DNA of 64,000 nt from Bimuria novae-zelandiae CBS 107.79 (GCA_010015655.1 ML976767.1:160183-224182), one strand, 5' to 3'. Counted from the first letter of the stretch, positions 29,262-41,875 are shown. Made by a program: numbers and translations. The notes: a model not told the origin generated them from the sequence alone.

Positions 29262-30065
29262 GTTGCTGAAGGACGCCTATTGATGTGGCGCGAATCTTAC
29301 TCCGTCGGACCAATCTGTCAACTGAAAAGAAGGGGCCGAATCCTCAAGCGAGATGTTTATGCCACGCCTGGCCTTGTTTTAGAACGCTAATTAATCTTGC
29401 TCTAGTCGGAATGGGTCGTATGGTTGTATGGTGGATGTGTTGTACTAGAAAAAGAAAGGGCGGCTGGGGTCGTGGCAATATCGACCTCAACAACCTACGC
29501 AGTCAACCATTCTGACATCACGCCTGTAAACATCACAGCACGTCAAGTGGAGCATTCTCTGGCTGTATGGTACTTCAGAGCGCATTGTTACCAGCGCCAC
29601 ACCATAGCAGTAGTGAGGCGCAGCTTTGTAGGGATAAGTGTCGCTCCGTCCGACGTTCCAAGCGAATCGTAAGCTTTTGTGGCTGCACAGCCTCACGTAC
29701 ATCAGGTGCGTCTGGATCGCGATTAGGTTTGCAAAGAATATTGAAGATGTGGGAGAACAAGGAAGTTGACAACGCGACCGACCGAAAATAGGCGGGCCCA
29801 TACCGAGGACAGTCACCGACATAATTCAATAGCACACCATATGATTGATGAATCAAGCGTGTCGGGCTCGTGATTAACGAGTTTGTGAAGATTATGGAAA
29901 ATGTGGGAGGACGAGGAAGTAGACGCAATAAGCACCGGGCGCCCGGGTCGACGATCACGTGACCATGCACTCGCAAACGCAATGTCGTATTGAACCAGAT
30001 CGGCACGCCAAAATCAATGTCACAACATGTGCGATTATTGCGCTGGTAGCTAATATGTTCCACGT
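29262..30065. other. Intergenic region with a degenerate duplication
   Basis: No coding sequence supported. Two related segments lie about 150 bp apart: one around 29730-29780 (GAAGATGTGGGAGAACAAGG) and one around 29883-29935 (GGAAAATGTGGGAGGACGAG). TCACGTGA occurs near 29956. Confidence 0.4.
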
Positions 30066-30653
30066 TCATTCTACCCTCATTGACACCTCGTTGCTTGTGA
30101 ATGATTTGCCGCTGAACGGAGAGTCGAGGTATGCTTCCAAATCACTCGCCTGTAAGTCGTCGCCATACTTTTCCCAAACTCCTGAAAACTTTCCAGAAAC
30201 TGTCACGTTATAGCTGGCAGGTCTTTTCTCGGGCAACCACGGTTTGTTCATAACGATCTCGTGTGCCTCTTCAGTTCCTGGCGCCACCGTCACCAAATCC
30301 TCTTTGCTGGGCGGTATCAGTCTATTGACTTTGAGACCATCCATCGGGATCTCCTTCCCAGTTTCCTCATCCACGAGCTTGAAAAGCCCTAGATTGGTGG
30401 CTTGCGGGTCCAAAGGCGTGTTCCATTTCAGGATCGTAAAGGGCAACGAGGGGTTGTTATTTTTGAGCGTGACTAGGAGTGACGGAGGATTCTTTGATAT
30501 CTGTGAGATTTTGAATTCGAGGCCCGAGACTCCATCTTTGACTTTACTCGATCCGGACATGCTGAGGCTAGCTGAGGGGGAAATGTTGAGGTAGTAGAGG
30601 GCGCCGAGGATCGACGCGGCAGAGAAAGTAATCAGAGCGGTTCGTCCGTTCAT
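30066..30653 (-). CDS. Membrane-anchored protein resembling a free deuterolysin (M35) prodomain
   Basis: 195 residues, single exon. An N-terminal hydrophobic segment (about 6-23) could be a signal anchor. Residues 40-195 follow the layout of the deuterolysin prodomain encoded 3.7 kb away. Matching landmarks are a V-x-L/V-x-N-x-[NG] strand (LLVTLKNNNPSL here, VKVAVTNNGART there), a [KE]-I-P-[MF]-[DE]-G-[LI]-K segment (KEIPMDGLKV here, KKIPFEGIKI there), a following L-[IT] line with a V-x-[PSG]-G turn, and a late 'Y-x-V-x-[VA]-x-G-x-[FL]' strand. There is no HExxH and no Kex2-type KR site, so it is not a protease. Such proteins are known in fungi mostly as hypothetical; function unknown. Similarity is by eye. 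Confidence 0.6.
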   Translation of the reverse strand: MNGRTALITFSAASILGALYYLNISPSASLSMSGSSKVKDGVSGLEFKISQISKNPPSLLVTLKNNNPSLPFTILKWNTPLDPQATNLGLFKLVDEETGKEIPMDGLKVNRLIPPSKEDLVTVAPGTEEAHEIVMNKPWLPEKRPASYNVTVSGKFSGVWEKYGDDLQASDLEAYLDSPFSGKSFTSNEVSMRVE

Positions 30654-30942
30654 TGAGATGGCCGAAGTAGTTTCGTGGGAGGTCTCCAGTTTGCGCTTCT
30701 AGAGTCCTGGTCAAGCCTTCGACGGGCCACTTGAGGGAACGGCGCGTATCAAAGATCTGCCGCAGCGGGGATCGCTAGGCTGCGAGAGGCAGGAGGGCTA
30801 GGATGCAATATCAAGATTAGAAGGGCGAGTCGAGGAGTAACTGTAATTTAACTTGATGTTAGCTACAAGCAGTGTCTTGTAAACGATGACGTGAATATGG
30901 TACTGGTAGGCACCTGCGCATGAGGTTGTTTCCTTGTGAGGC
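30654..30942. other. Intergenic region between the prodomain-like gene and the Tc1-like element
   Basis: No coding sequence or repeat recognised; probable promoter of the minus-strand gene. Confidence 0.4.
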
Positions 30943-30944
30943 TA

Positions 30945-32665
30945 CAAAGGGTAATCTCAATAAAGTCGGCCGTCACGTGCAGCAGGGATTCCTGCAGGGG
31001 TAGCAACTTCAAAAGTCGGGCATCTTGATTCCATCTAAAGTATGAGCAAATACACCCAAATAAGATGTTCTAATTATGCTGTAAAGTTGTTCTGGCCACC
31101 TGCGTCCTCGCAGAGCTCTGCAACGCGCATAAAGTAGGTGGGATGAAGCTTTTCGGCCATATACTGCCTGAGTGTCTTATCACCTTGCCAGACCTCCTTT
31201 TTGGCCTCCTTGGAACTTGATAGGCATTCGTAACTTGCCAAAAAACCTTCTAGACGCCCAAAACAGCGCTTAATTAGGTGTAAGTCGGGTGAATTGGGAG
31301 GCTGAGGGCCAAACTTGATTCCTAGAGCTTTAATTTCTAGCTAGCAGTACCAGAGGCCTAGTAAGTGTAGGTAAACGTTATCTTAAATTAAATAGATAGC
31401 TACGCCTTAGTTATTATCGCGTATAGTGTAGTAATAAAGGAATAGGTATTTCTTAAGTATGTTCTTTGCGTACTAGATACCGTTTATGCCCTTCCCTCCT
31501 TTGCATACAAACTCCTCTATTTTAAAGAACTTTCTATAGTAAGAGGTTTCTTAATACCTGCGCGGAGAGCTCCACCTTTTTTACTAGTAGCCTTATTAGT
31601 AGCTTAGCGTTAACTATTATTATAGGCAATATTATAGTTAATTTCCTATAGTTACTACTTTTTATAAGTACTAGCGACAGTCGCGCGAGAGCGTTTAACC
31701 TTAAAAGCCTCTTTTATTATATTATTTATGTAGGAGTCGCGTTGTATAAGGTCTTTATAGCTTATATTATTGTCTTAAGCCTAAACAACGCAAGGGCGTT
31801 AATAGGAGTAAGTAGTATTAGTTAAAGTAGCAGCGTAGATTATAAGACTAAATTTAGGTAGCGTTGCAGGTAGTGCGTAGACGTTACTATCTTATCTAAT
31901 TAATCTTAAAATCCTCTACTTTCCGCCACGTATATTGCTCCCGCTAATAGACTTAGAAGTCTTATTATAGTAAACAAATATAATGCGTGGAAAGTATAAG
32001 TTATTTTTAGCTTTAAGCTAGGCATAGTACTATAGTTATTAGTCCTTGTTGTTACTACTAAGCGCTAGTTTTTTAGGTTATATTTTATAAGTTATTACGT
32101 ATAGGTGCTGCTCGTCGCGGTGCTCCCTAGCAATGTTATAGACTATATTCTTACTAAGTGTAATGCTAGCTTCTGCGCAGAGGTCTCTGACAGCGTCATG
32201 CACTCGGTAGGTGCCATATACGATGATGTTATGCCGTGGTCTTGCGCTTAGCGTAGAGCCATCGCGTACCTTTACAGGTCTGCCAGGAGGAGACTGCTTG
32301 ACTGTAGGTGTTGCAGCTAGCAATTCCTGCAGTGAGTCGACCTTTGCAGCATCTTTGACGCGTCGAAATGCCTTACCACATGCGTGGTCAGTTATACCCA
32401 AATCAGTGGCGATTTCTGGGAAAGTGAGGTTGTATTATGTTCTGAGAACGACGATAGCAGCTAGCTGGGCTTCTGACAGCAATCGAGAGTTTTTTTTTTT
32501 TTTTTGGGCAGGATTTAAAGCCATATTGAGTGAGAAACGTGAGGTTGAAGTGTAGGTGTTGACGCTCTACAGAGCTCTTGGAGGCTCGGAGACTCTGTTC
32601 CGCTAGTGACGCGCTAGCGTCTTGGCAAGTCACATGACGGCCGGCTTTATTGAGATTACCCTTTG
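30945..32665 (-). mobile_element. Tc1/mariner-type DNA transposon, family A copy 1
   Basis: 1721 bp with 35-bp terminal inverted repeats (30945-30979 and 32631-32665, two mismatches) flanked by TA (30943-30944, 32666-32667). The transposase is on the minus strand. Base composition is mosaic: both ends (30945-31330 and 32100-32665) are GC-balanced, the middle is TA-rich and RIP-mutated. A second copy starts at 59114 and shows nearly the same internal switch point. Confidence 0.9.
31083..32524 (-). pseudogene. Tc1-like transposase (HTH plus DDE_3), RIP-broken
   Basis: Starts at 32524 (MALNPAQ, then a run of Lys/Asn encoded by a 16-A tract at 32505-32490 that keeps frame). The HTH region reads LLSEAQLAAIVVLRT, a TAA stop, then YNLTFPEIATDLGITDHACG; the stop is one C-to-T change from Gln. 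The frame is open to about 32090 (PPGRPVKVRDG, NIIVYGTYRVHDAVRDL). The DDE core (32080-31330) is scrambled by RIP. The C-terminus is readable again: PPNSPDLHLIKRCFGRLEGF (about 31300-31240) and TYFMRVAELCEDAGGQN ending at about 31085. A deletion of about 21 bp near 31200 distinguishes it from the 59114 copy. Confidence 0.8.
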
Positions 32666-33797
32666 TAATTGTATGTATCGTGCAGGGATGCCTTCGGCCT
32701 CAACTTAGGCCAGGCTGCTAGAAGACCTCATCTAAGCCGTAGCCAATGTGGAGGCGGACGCTCACGTTGCTCTCATCTATCAGCGGGGAGATTACATCCA
32801 GGGTGGCGTTACGACGGAATAAAACCGAAATGAGCAGGAGGCAACGCCTCTGGCGACAGACGGAATGAAACGCGCTGTTTCACGAAGTAGACATGCTGTG
32901 GCGGTCGAAAGAAGCAGAACCCACTGTTCCCACAGTGTCGCTGTTGTCGCATGAAGCGCTACGCCTGTCGCTTGCCCTAAACAGGTTGGTTTCCCGTTCC
33001 GCGGGAGCGCTCCGCCTTTTGTCAAGGTACATCCCACCATTTCAGACAAAATGTTTATCTCTCACGCGTTGGTGCGGAGGCCTTTCTGGCAGACTTCGGG
33101 TTTAACAGTAAGCTATCAATACCCCGTGGAAGCACTTGAGCGTATGAACAATGGGAAAGCTGCGCCTTCGATATTCGTCGGATGGCTTGCATCATTGCGG
33201 ACGCCACATCTCTCTGCAACCGCGAGCAACAACCGGCCTTCCAAAGCGTTACGAAACACGGAAATAATAGCGATTTCTGGTCATCAAACGGACTAGTTTT
33301 CCTTCGATGACAGATTGATTGAAGGCTAAGAAGGTCGACAAGAAGCTGCATCCTGGTGAGAAACCGACCAGAAACAGCTACTTGACCAATCAGAACACAA
33401 TCCTACCACCAGAACACCTTGCGCCCAAACACGTGCTAGTACCTCTAATCTGCCTTCTCAGTGATCGTCGGGTTCTCGACGCAGCATAGAGATTGCGAGG
33501 GAAATGTGCTGCAGTGTCATCCAGCATTAGCTTCTGCGACCCGATCGGAAGCAAACCGCACGAAACGACCTACAGACTACCGGCGATCACTCGGAAATAC
33601 GCAGGCTCAGGTCAGCATGACGATCCTGGAACGAGGCCACTACCTGTCAATTTGCCTCGGATACACAGACGCTTGTTCGGTATATAGTCACACTTCATGC
33701 TCAGACTGTAATGAACCATCTTTCCGATCGTCACCTTCTTTCCAACCCGTACAATCGTTCATAGTCGCTTCCTTGTCTTTGCTGTTTTCTTCTTACC
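32666..33797. other. Intergenic region and promoter of the deuterolysin gene
   Basis: GC-balanced DNA with no convincing ORF on either strand. The last 120 bp look like a promoter: TATATAG at 33681-33687, 111-117 bp before the start codon, then a CT-rich leader. Confidence 0.5.
33681..33687 (+). promoter_or_regulatory. TATA-like element of the deuterolysin gene
   Basis: TATATAG, 111-117 bp upstream of the start codon at 33798, in a CT-rich context. Confidence 0.45.
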
Positions 33798-35153
33798 ATG
33801 AAGGGTTTCACTCATTTTACTGTTGCGGCTCTGGCAGCCTCCGTTAGCGCTGTATCTGTCGACCTCACCAAGCGCGAGTCGCCCTTGAGCATTGTTCTTA
33901 CCGCCTCGGGTAACACTGAGGTCAAGGTTGCTGTTACGAACAATGGAGCTAGGACTGTCAACCTGCTGAGCAAGGGTACTTTCTTGGACGAGGCAAACCC
34001 AGTAGAGAAAGTCAGCGTCTACTCGAACGGAGGCAGTAAGTCAGCAACATTGCCTCCCATCCTTTTTGTACAACCCCCACTCCCTTCCCTCGACAGCAAG
34101 AGCAGTTGAAAGTATTTGTTGTTTCGTCACAAAACCCGCACGCATGAGCAACACGACGCGCAAATGTCTCGGACTACACGTCTTAGAGTACCACAAAGCT
34201 GTGGCTGAGGACGTGTTACCCAGTACTACATTTACATAGCCTGTGTCGTTAACGGTATGCTAACCGAATTCTCAGGCAAGAAGATTCCTTTCGAAGGTAT
34301 CAAGATTCGTCTATTTACCACCGGCTTGAGCCCAGATGACTTCCTTACTCTCGGATCTGGGCAGACGAAGGAAGTTACCGTAGATACTGCGTCTCTTCAC
34401 ACGCTTAATGATGGTGGCGTCTTCGATGTCTTCGCCAAGGGTCTACTTCCTTACGCTGAAGCGAACTCCACGGAGCTCTCTGGCAACTTCGACTACGAGT
34501 CCAACAAGCTTACCATGAATGTTGATGGAGCAATCGCCGCTACCGTGGCTAAGGCGATCACCAAGCGCACGACCGTGGGTTCTAGCTGCACTGGCTCCAG
34601 GCTCTCTGCCATCAACACAGCCCTCTCGAACTGCCAGAAGCAGGCATCAGCTGCTGCATCCGCTGCTTCTTCTGGCACCAAACTCGACAATTACTTCAAA
34701 TCGACGTCGTCGAGCGTCGCAAGCGAGGTCTCGGCCCGCTTGACGGCCGTGGCAAACGACTGCGGAGGGTCCGACCCGACGACGAGCGCCAACTGCAACG
34801 ACCCGTACCAGGGCTGCTCATCGAACGTGCTCGCGTACACAGTGCCCACGCAGGACTTCATCACGTACTGTGACATCTTCTTCAGTGCGCTTCCGGCTGT
34901 TTCCAGCACCTGCCATGGACAAGATCAGGCTACCACTGTGCTCCACGAGGAAACTCACGCACCTGGTGTCTACAGCCCCGGCACTGACGATCTTGGATAC
35001 GGATTCGCGGCTGCCTCCAGGCTGTCTTCCAGCCAGGCCTTGAACAACGCTGACTCTTACGCACTGTATGCTAATGGTAAGTTCTTTGACCTATCGAACC
35101 CGAAATCTCACCGTTGGCTAATATGTGTTGCAGCGATCAACCTGAACTGCTAG
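33798..35153 (+). CDS. Deuterolysin-type zinc metalloprotease (M35), secreted
   Basis: Three exons, 33798-34035, 34276-35076, 35134-35153, giving 352 residues. Intron 1 (240 bp, GTAAGT...CTAAC...CAG) is long for this window; intron 2 (57 bp, GTAAGT...GCTAAT...CAG) precedes a seven-codon last exon (AINLNC end, usual for the family). Residues 1-20 are a signal peptide; a KR site follows near 30. The prodomain ends at Kex2-type Lys176-Arg177, and the mature enzyme starts TTVGSSC, about 175 residues as in known deuterolysins. The aspzincin zinc site is His303-Glu-Glu-Thr-His307 with the downstream GTDDLGYG Asp. Six or more Cys suggest disulfides. Role: extracellular protein degradation at acidic to neutral pH, often induced by protein or N limitation. 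Confidence 0.92.
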
Positions 35154-35930
35154 AAGTGCAGTTTCAGTGGGGTTGACGATGATCGTACAATGAGCTCACG
35201 CGAGTGGACGACTCAATTACTTCGCCCACAGATATTTTCGTTGTGTGGAATGAAATGAGATACCCCTTTTTGCTATTACATGGCCAGTGCATCCTGAATT
35301 TTACTGTTGCGTTTTTGTGAAGCCGCTTCGCGTGGGAAATTACTGGAAAATCTGTCGACATTGTTGCGGAAACTTGTATTGAACCCCATGCCTGAGAATA
35401 TTGGGAGAAGGATGTTGAGAACATTGGACGCAGGATCGCCTTGCCTGAACTCTACGAGCTCTTGGGCACTATTACCTTAAGTACTAAGTCCTCCAAACTT
35501 GGTCGATGGGATTGGCTCCGACAATCGTAGATGTGGAAGAGTGCGAAGGAGAGCGTTCGATCGAGAGGAGTATTCAAAGCGAGCGTGATGCGTTGAAGCT
35601 GTTGAGAAGAGAGTCAGAAGCGCGGGGTGGGGGCGGGCCCTACCGAGGAACCAGGCTCCGACAATCTGGCTGATATGCTCGGATCCCAACACTGCGACTG
35701 GATTGCTCAGTATCAAGTCAACTTTTACGACTCCTTTAATGGCTGGCTGCTACCAACACCAGAGTGTCTGAGTTGCGCAGCGCACGTTCAGGGAACCTCT
35801 CGAGCCTCGGGCGGGGTGTATCAGTTTAACATTGATCAGGGTAGGGCGTCAGACCTGTATCGCCCTCACTCTGTCGTTGCCCTTGATACGATTTTTCGCT
35901 TCCCCATACAGAATAACGTCTTATAGCTAT
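35154..35930. other. Intergenic region downstream of the deuterolysin gene
   Basis: GC-balanced, no supported gene. It ends abruptly at 35931, where TA-rich transposon DNA begins. Confidence 0.5.
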
Positions 35931-36323
35931 TTAAGGGCCTATTCGGTAGCCGCAATCTCAACCTTGATTTCATCTTACTATACCAAAAGTGGGTAAACTA
36001 AGATAAAATTAATATAGTGTTTAGTATAAGCGTAATCTTAACGTTATAAATAAAAGTTTTATTTTATAAAATAGTTCTAGCTAAATTAACCCTTACTAGT
36101 ACTAATAAGATTCTTATTTATACTTATTTAAACGCCAAATTATAATTTTAACTAAACATAAAATTTTAAGCTTAATTTTATATAATTTTAGTATTTTTAA
36201 CTTTTATAATACTTAGTAAAACAGCCTCGTAGGCCTTATAAAAGCGTTAATAATAATAACTTTAGTATTAATTAATGCTACTAAAATAGCTTCTACTTTC
36301 CCTATAAAGGTAAATAAGTATAA
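35931..36323. other. Unclassified TA-rich repeat, left part
   Basis: Begins GGGCCTATTCGGTAGCCGC at 35938, similar in style to DNA-transposon termini (compare GGGTCTGTTCGG at 60726), then RIP-degraded DNA without recognisable protein. It is cut at 36324 by repeat R. A candidate opposite end, CCTTATTCGGAACAGGC near 44353, is only a loose inverted match. Confidence 0.35.
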
Positions 36324-36446
36324 TGTTACGATCACGAACCCTACAGAAATAAAAGGACTAGATAATTACGTCAAGAAGGTTATTATTAACAGAAGAACTA
36401 GGTTAGAGGAACACGAAAAGGCATAAGACAGCTTAGGTTAGTGGTC
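36324..36446 (+). repeat. Repeat R, copy 2, left piece
   Basis: Matches the reverse complement of about 5720-5843. It is interrupted at 36446 by the gypsy element and resumes at 44021/44026. Confidence 0.75.
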
Positions 36447-36877
36447 TGTTTAGATCTGTTAAGACTAACATGATGAGGGCGGGGTACTGGCACTTATCCG
36501 TGCGCCCAGCCAAGATTCCTAACTTAGCTACAAGTCACGTGACAAGTCATGCGTCCTAGAAGTATTAGACATCCCAGAGATATCTTGGCACGTAAGACCT
36601 TAGGACTCTCGAGACACTTAGGATTTATGGAACAGGACATGTATATAGGAATGCTAAATATAGCATTTCTATACTTATTTTTAACCTAAGTTATTAATCT
36701 ATTGTTTAGATTATACTCTAGATTTAGATAATATACTTATAACTATATACTACTTTTAATACTAATAATCCTATTAAGATACGTAAGCTATTAATACCTC
36801 TTCTTCACTTTACTATATTCTTACCTAAGAACTAACCCTAGTCTCCTTTAAGACTAGCTACCCTAATGGGCTTAACC
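36447..36877 (+). repeat. 5' LTR of the gypsy element
   Basis: About 430 bp, TGTTTAGATC to GGGCTTAAC. Matches 43591-44020. U3 contains GTCACGTGAC (36534-36543). Clearly related to the solo LTR at 59883 across both U3 and R-U5, and to the solo LTR at 41876 in R-U5 only. Confidence 0.9.
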
Positions 36878-38006
36878 TCTTAAACACTTTTAATATAAGT
36901 ACTATAAGGATTCTTACTATTTTTATAGCTTCTAATAGCACTAGTATTTAACTAATAAAGGATGGTAAAAATAAAGCGTATAAACCTAATTTATATAATA
37001 GTAATCGTAAGCTTCTTAATATATAACTACTATAACTAGACCTATATATCTTTAACTAAAATAATAAGCTTATAAACGAAAAGAAGGTTATCTTCGTAGT
37101 AATATATATATAAGGAATAGCCAAAGAATAAATCTAATCATATCTAGTTAAATAGATAGACATAGATCATAAGAACTAGGATAAAAACTATATAAATAGC
37201 TATACTAACGTAGTTAATATTATTAAGGACAATTTTAACTTGAAGAGGTGCCTTAAATAACTATTTAGAATTACTAATAAAACCGCTATAGCTAAATAAG
37301 CTATCCAGGTAATTAAGTAATAGTAATCTGTAGTTAAATATATAGCTAAATTTCGTAAGTATACTATATAGCTTAAGTAAGAAGAAGAATCCTTTAAAAC
37401 TATATATAAGTAAGGACTTAAGTAAAGGGGCGAGAAGGACTCCTGCGTAATAGTATAAAAGTTAAAACCCTTAATAAACTATATAAGGAATTAATTAGAA
37501 TTAATAAAGAATAGTTCGCACTACAAGAAGAGTTTCGTAGAAATCTAAAAAATACTAGTTTTAGAAAACTAGCACCTATAGTCTATAAGGCACTACTAAA
37601 AGTACCTTAACGATAGTAACGCGACTTTTATAGTTACTAGCTAATAAAAAGAATCTAATTTAATAATTTAAAAAAGAGATTAGGAAAGGCCCTAGGTCCT
37701 TAAAAGCCTAATAATAACTATATATAACTCTTAAATAGAACTTAACTACTAAGGACTAAGACACTTACCTACTTTATATATAGCAAAGTAGGATATATAA
37801 CCAGGAACTACAGATCTAAGAACGAGATTATTAAATAGTTAAATATACTAACTATTAATAATAATTTAGACCGTAAAGAATAGCAAATAATACCTACTAT
37901 TATGTAATCTAATATTCTAGATAAAGACTTAGAGTAATTAGAATTACCAGATCTCCGCATATATAAGAATACTAATAAAAAAGTTTAGATAAAAAAATAC
38001 GCTAAT

Positions 38007-38670
38007 TGTCCGTACGCAGCAGCGTTACGGTCGGAATACTAGTTATCGCGCGAGAAGGATGCGCGTGCACGTGCGCGAACAGCCGTGCGCGAACATGTAC
38101 ATATTCTCCTTTTCGTCCGTACAAAAGAAGAAGACAAGCAAGAACCAGATGTTATTGCCCACCCCTACCATCCGTACGCTGTGCACACCGTACACTACTC
38201 TTACTCTTGCTACTTAAGTGCTCATCCCATAAGTAGCTAGCTAAAGGAGTCCATTTAACACTAATATAATAATCTCCTATACTACACCTAAATACAAGAC
38301 ACCCACTAGAGGAAGCTAAATAATAGAACGTCTTTAACTTTCTAAAAATGTAATAACCTAAAGAAAGAGAATTTAGATACTTAGTAATAAAAACTAAATA
38401 TATTACGTATCTACTAAAATAAATTAGCCTAATTAGCAAGGCCACGCGAGAATTCGTAGACTATAAATATAAGTATTTGTGGAGGGTAAAACGAGCTGGA
38501 CAGTATATAGTTCGGAGATCGAATTGATTGATCAGTAACATATGAAAAGTTGCTGTAAGAGCAGTATTTATACCGAGCATTCGGTGTTATGTTTGCCCGT
38601 TCCACCGGATCCTTCCGATCAGGGTACCTACAAGGGATAATTCCCGCGACAGTATTAAGATCTACGCAAA
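38007..38670. other. Two GC-balanced islands inside the gypsy element
   Basis: 38007-38240 and 38450-38670 lack RIP mutations while DNA between and around them is TA-rich. They lie between the gag and the Cys/His-containing part and may be a foreign insertion or unmutated host-element sequence. No ORF, inverted repeat or target duplication was recognised. Confidence 0.35.
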
Positions 38671-41600
38671 ATATACATTGTAAAAGAAAATAACTATAAA
38701 CTAAAGTACTACTTAGACTGCCAAAACCGTAATTATAGTATCCTTAAATAGAAATACTATAGATACGACTAATATACCACACACTACGTAGGAAAATAAG
38801 AAAAATATTTTTTAAATTAAAAATTATAATACTAATAAGAATAGTTTAACTATCTAATTATAAAGTGCAACGTATACCTTTAAACTAAATAAAAAACCAA
38901 GTACTTCTTATATCTAGACAAAGCTCTAAATAACGTACTATTAATATTAATTCATAAAAACTACATATTAATAGAATAGCAAATATACCTCTATCTTAAC
39001 TATAAAAAACACATGGGGGATAAAGCACTCTTCGGATTTAGACTAAGAAACTACTATAGAGAACTAGTACGTTTAGATAAACAAGAAGAAAGAGAATTTA
39101 GTACAGTAATTTATTTATAATAAAGATATAATAAATATTTATAAAATAAAAAAGGAATACTAAGACCTAAGGAGCTACTTATTAAAAAAGTATCTTTTTT
39201 AGACCTAAGCTTGGACAAGAGAGCGCCTTTAAAGAATTAAATACTACTAATAGTTAGGCATTAATTAAGCTACTAGTATAGCTTAAAGGAATATAGATAA
39301 AAGCTATGCTAGACTTAGGAGCATAAAAGAACTATATATTATAAAACGTACTTAATAGAACAAGACTCTACAAACGTAAGAAGGCTATACTATATACTAT
39401 CTATATTACGAATAGATAACTAATGCCTGGAAAAGGAAAGATTAAATATAGGATAAAAATAATCCTTAAGATTTATAGATACTAGGAATTAATTATCCTT
39501 AATATTATTAAGAAAGCTAATTATAATATAATTTTAAGACTGCCCTAGTAAAGGAAGCATAACCTTATAATTAATTCAAAAAGAAAAATACTCTCCTTTA
39601 AACGCTATAAATATATATTATAAGCTAAACTTACGCATTAATAAAACATAATAGTAGATAAGAGAGCTATAAACACCTTAGTCTCGCGACTAAAAGTCGA
39701 TAAATACGAAATTACCTTAGCAGACGCTAGCAGAAACCATCAGGTCACAGAGCGCAAGAAGATAGACGATACACTCTATAGAATTCTAGAATGCTATTAA
39801 GCATGGAATTATATGTTCACTAAATAAAAAAGAAAAGCCAACCTTTTAGAGCATTAACCCTAGGTTTATGCAATTAACCTAAAAGCATAGAAAACGCCAC
39901 CCTTTAGACTACTATATAATAAAACTAAAAAATAACGCTAGTAAAAAAAAGAATTTATTAAGATAAACCTTACTAAAAGATGTATTAGACTCTTAAAGTC
40001 GCTAGTAGCAAGCCTATTTATATTTATACTAAAAAAGGATAGATAACTACGGCCCTATATAAACTATAGAAAACTTAACGATATAATAATTAAGAATTAA
40101 TACTTACTACTAAATATTTTAAAACTTTAAGACTAACACTTAAGAGCCAAGATCTTTACGATAATAAATTTATAATATAGATACTACTTTATATAAATTA
40201 AGGAAGGTAATAAGTCGAAGATAGCGTTTAGAATATATTATAGACTATTTAAATACATAATTATACCTTTTAGACTTACTAACGCACTAGCAACTTTTTA
40301 ATTACTTATTAATATTGTCCTGCATAATTATCTAGATATATTCGTTATTGTCTATATAGACGACATCCTCGTCTTTTCCAAAAACAAATCAGATCACGTA
40401 CCGCATGTATAGACAGTACTATAAGTACTAGATTAGGCACACCTACGGATTAAGCTAAAGAAATACAAATTCCATGTACGGAAACTACAATTTCTAAAAT
40501 ATATTATTAGTATAAAAGGGATATACTTAAGCCTAGATAAGATTAAATATGTAAAGAACTTGTCACAACTAAAAAAGATAAAAGATATTTAAGAATTCTT
40601 AAAATTCTGTAAATTTAATAGGCAATTTATTAAGGACTACGCTAAAATTATAATACCTCTTACTTACTTTATAAAGAAGGATATATCCTTTAAATAAATA
40701 ATAAAATATAGAATATTATTTTAATTCTTAAAAACTATATATATTATGCCATCCGTGCCAGTGCACTTTAGAGATAATAAACCTCTATAATTTAAAACCA
40801 ACGCTAGCGACCGCGCTATAGGCGCGTGTGAAAAATAATTCCAGAATAGATATTAGTATTTAATAGCCTACTACCTACGCAAACTAAACGACACGGAATT
40901 ATAATATAATATATATAATAAAGAACTCTACGCGGTTATAAAAGTACTTAAGTATTAAAAAATCTATGCATATAGCTATTTAGAACTTATTATCCTTGTA
41001 GACTATAAGAACCTTTTAAAGTTTACAACTATAAAAGAACTAACACCACGTCAGGCAAAATAGGCAGAAATTATAGAATAGTATAAATTTAAGATTATAC
41101 ATACACCAGGTAAAGAAAATAGATAAGTAGACGCCTTACGTAGATAAAGAGGTTTAATAGAAGACAAAATTAAGACATACTCTATTATTTTACGATAAAA
41201 TAATAAAAGATTATTATAACCCACAATAGAACTTAACTAACTCTTTATTACTACACGAGAAGTACCTAAGGAATTACAGACTAAAATTATATAATAATAC
41301 CAAGATAACCCTATATACAGATACCTAGGAGTTAGAAAAATAATAGAACTTATCTAAAGGAATTACTTATTTAGAGGAATAAAAGAAGTAATTATAAAAT
41401 ATATTAGAAAATATATAAGCTGCTAATAAAACAAGCGTGCTACACATCTTGAGTATAAAGAGATATAAGTAACCTAGATACCTATAGCACTATAGAAAGA
41501 CATCGCTATAGACTTTATAACTAGACTAACTAAGTTAAAAGAACTATTAAACGGAATAAAATACGATGCTATATTAGTAATTGTTTATTAATTTACTAAA

Positions 41601-41875
41601 TACGTGGAATTACCACTTTATTAAAAAATAACTATAGCTAAAGAACTGGCATTCCTTATCCTAGATTAACTTATACGACACTACGGCATCCTAAAAATAA
41701 TTATTAGCGATAGAGATAAGCTCTTCACCTTAAACTACTAGACAATACTTATAACACTTATTAGAATAAGATAGAAATTATTTATAGCATATTATCTACA
41801 GACGGACGGATAAACGGAACGTATGAATTAAACAATTAAAACGTACCTACGTATATACTGAAACGACTAGAAGAA

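Noticed and set aside
17136..30653. A biosynthetic or defence gene cluster
   Set aside because: Ligase IV, IRS4-like, JmjC, Imp1 and HET genes have unrelated roles and separate promoters; there is no core biosynthetic enzyme.
33461..33847. 128-codon ORF upstream of and overlapping the deuterolysin start
   Set aside because: It covers the promoter and TATA region in another frame and has no domain; the downstream Met begins a clear signal peptide.
36323..36324. Target duplication for repeat R
   Set aside because: The flanks (TATAA on the left of copy 2, GAGAT after its last matching base) do not match, and copy 1 gives no match either.
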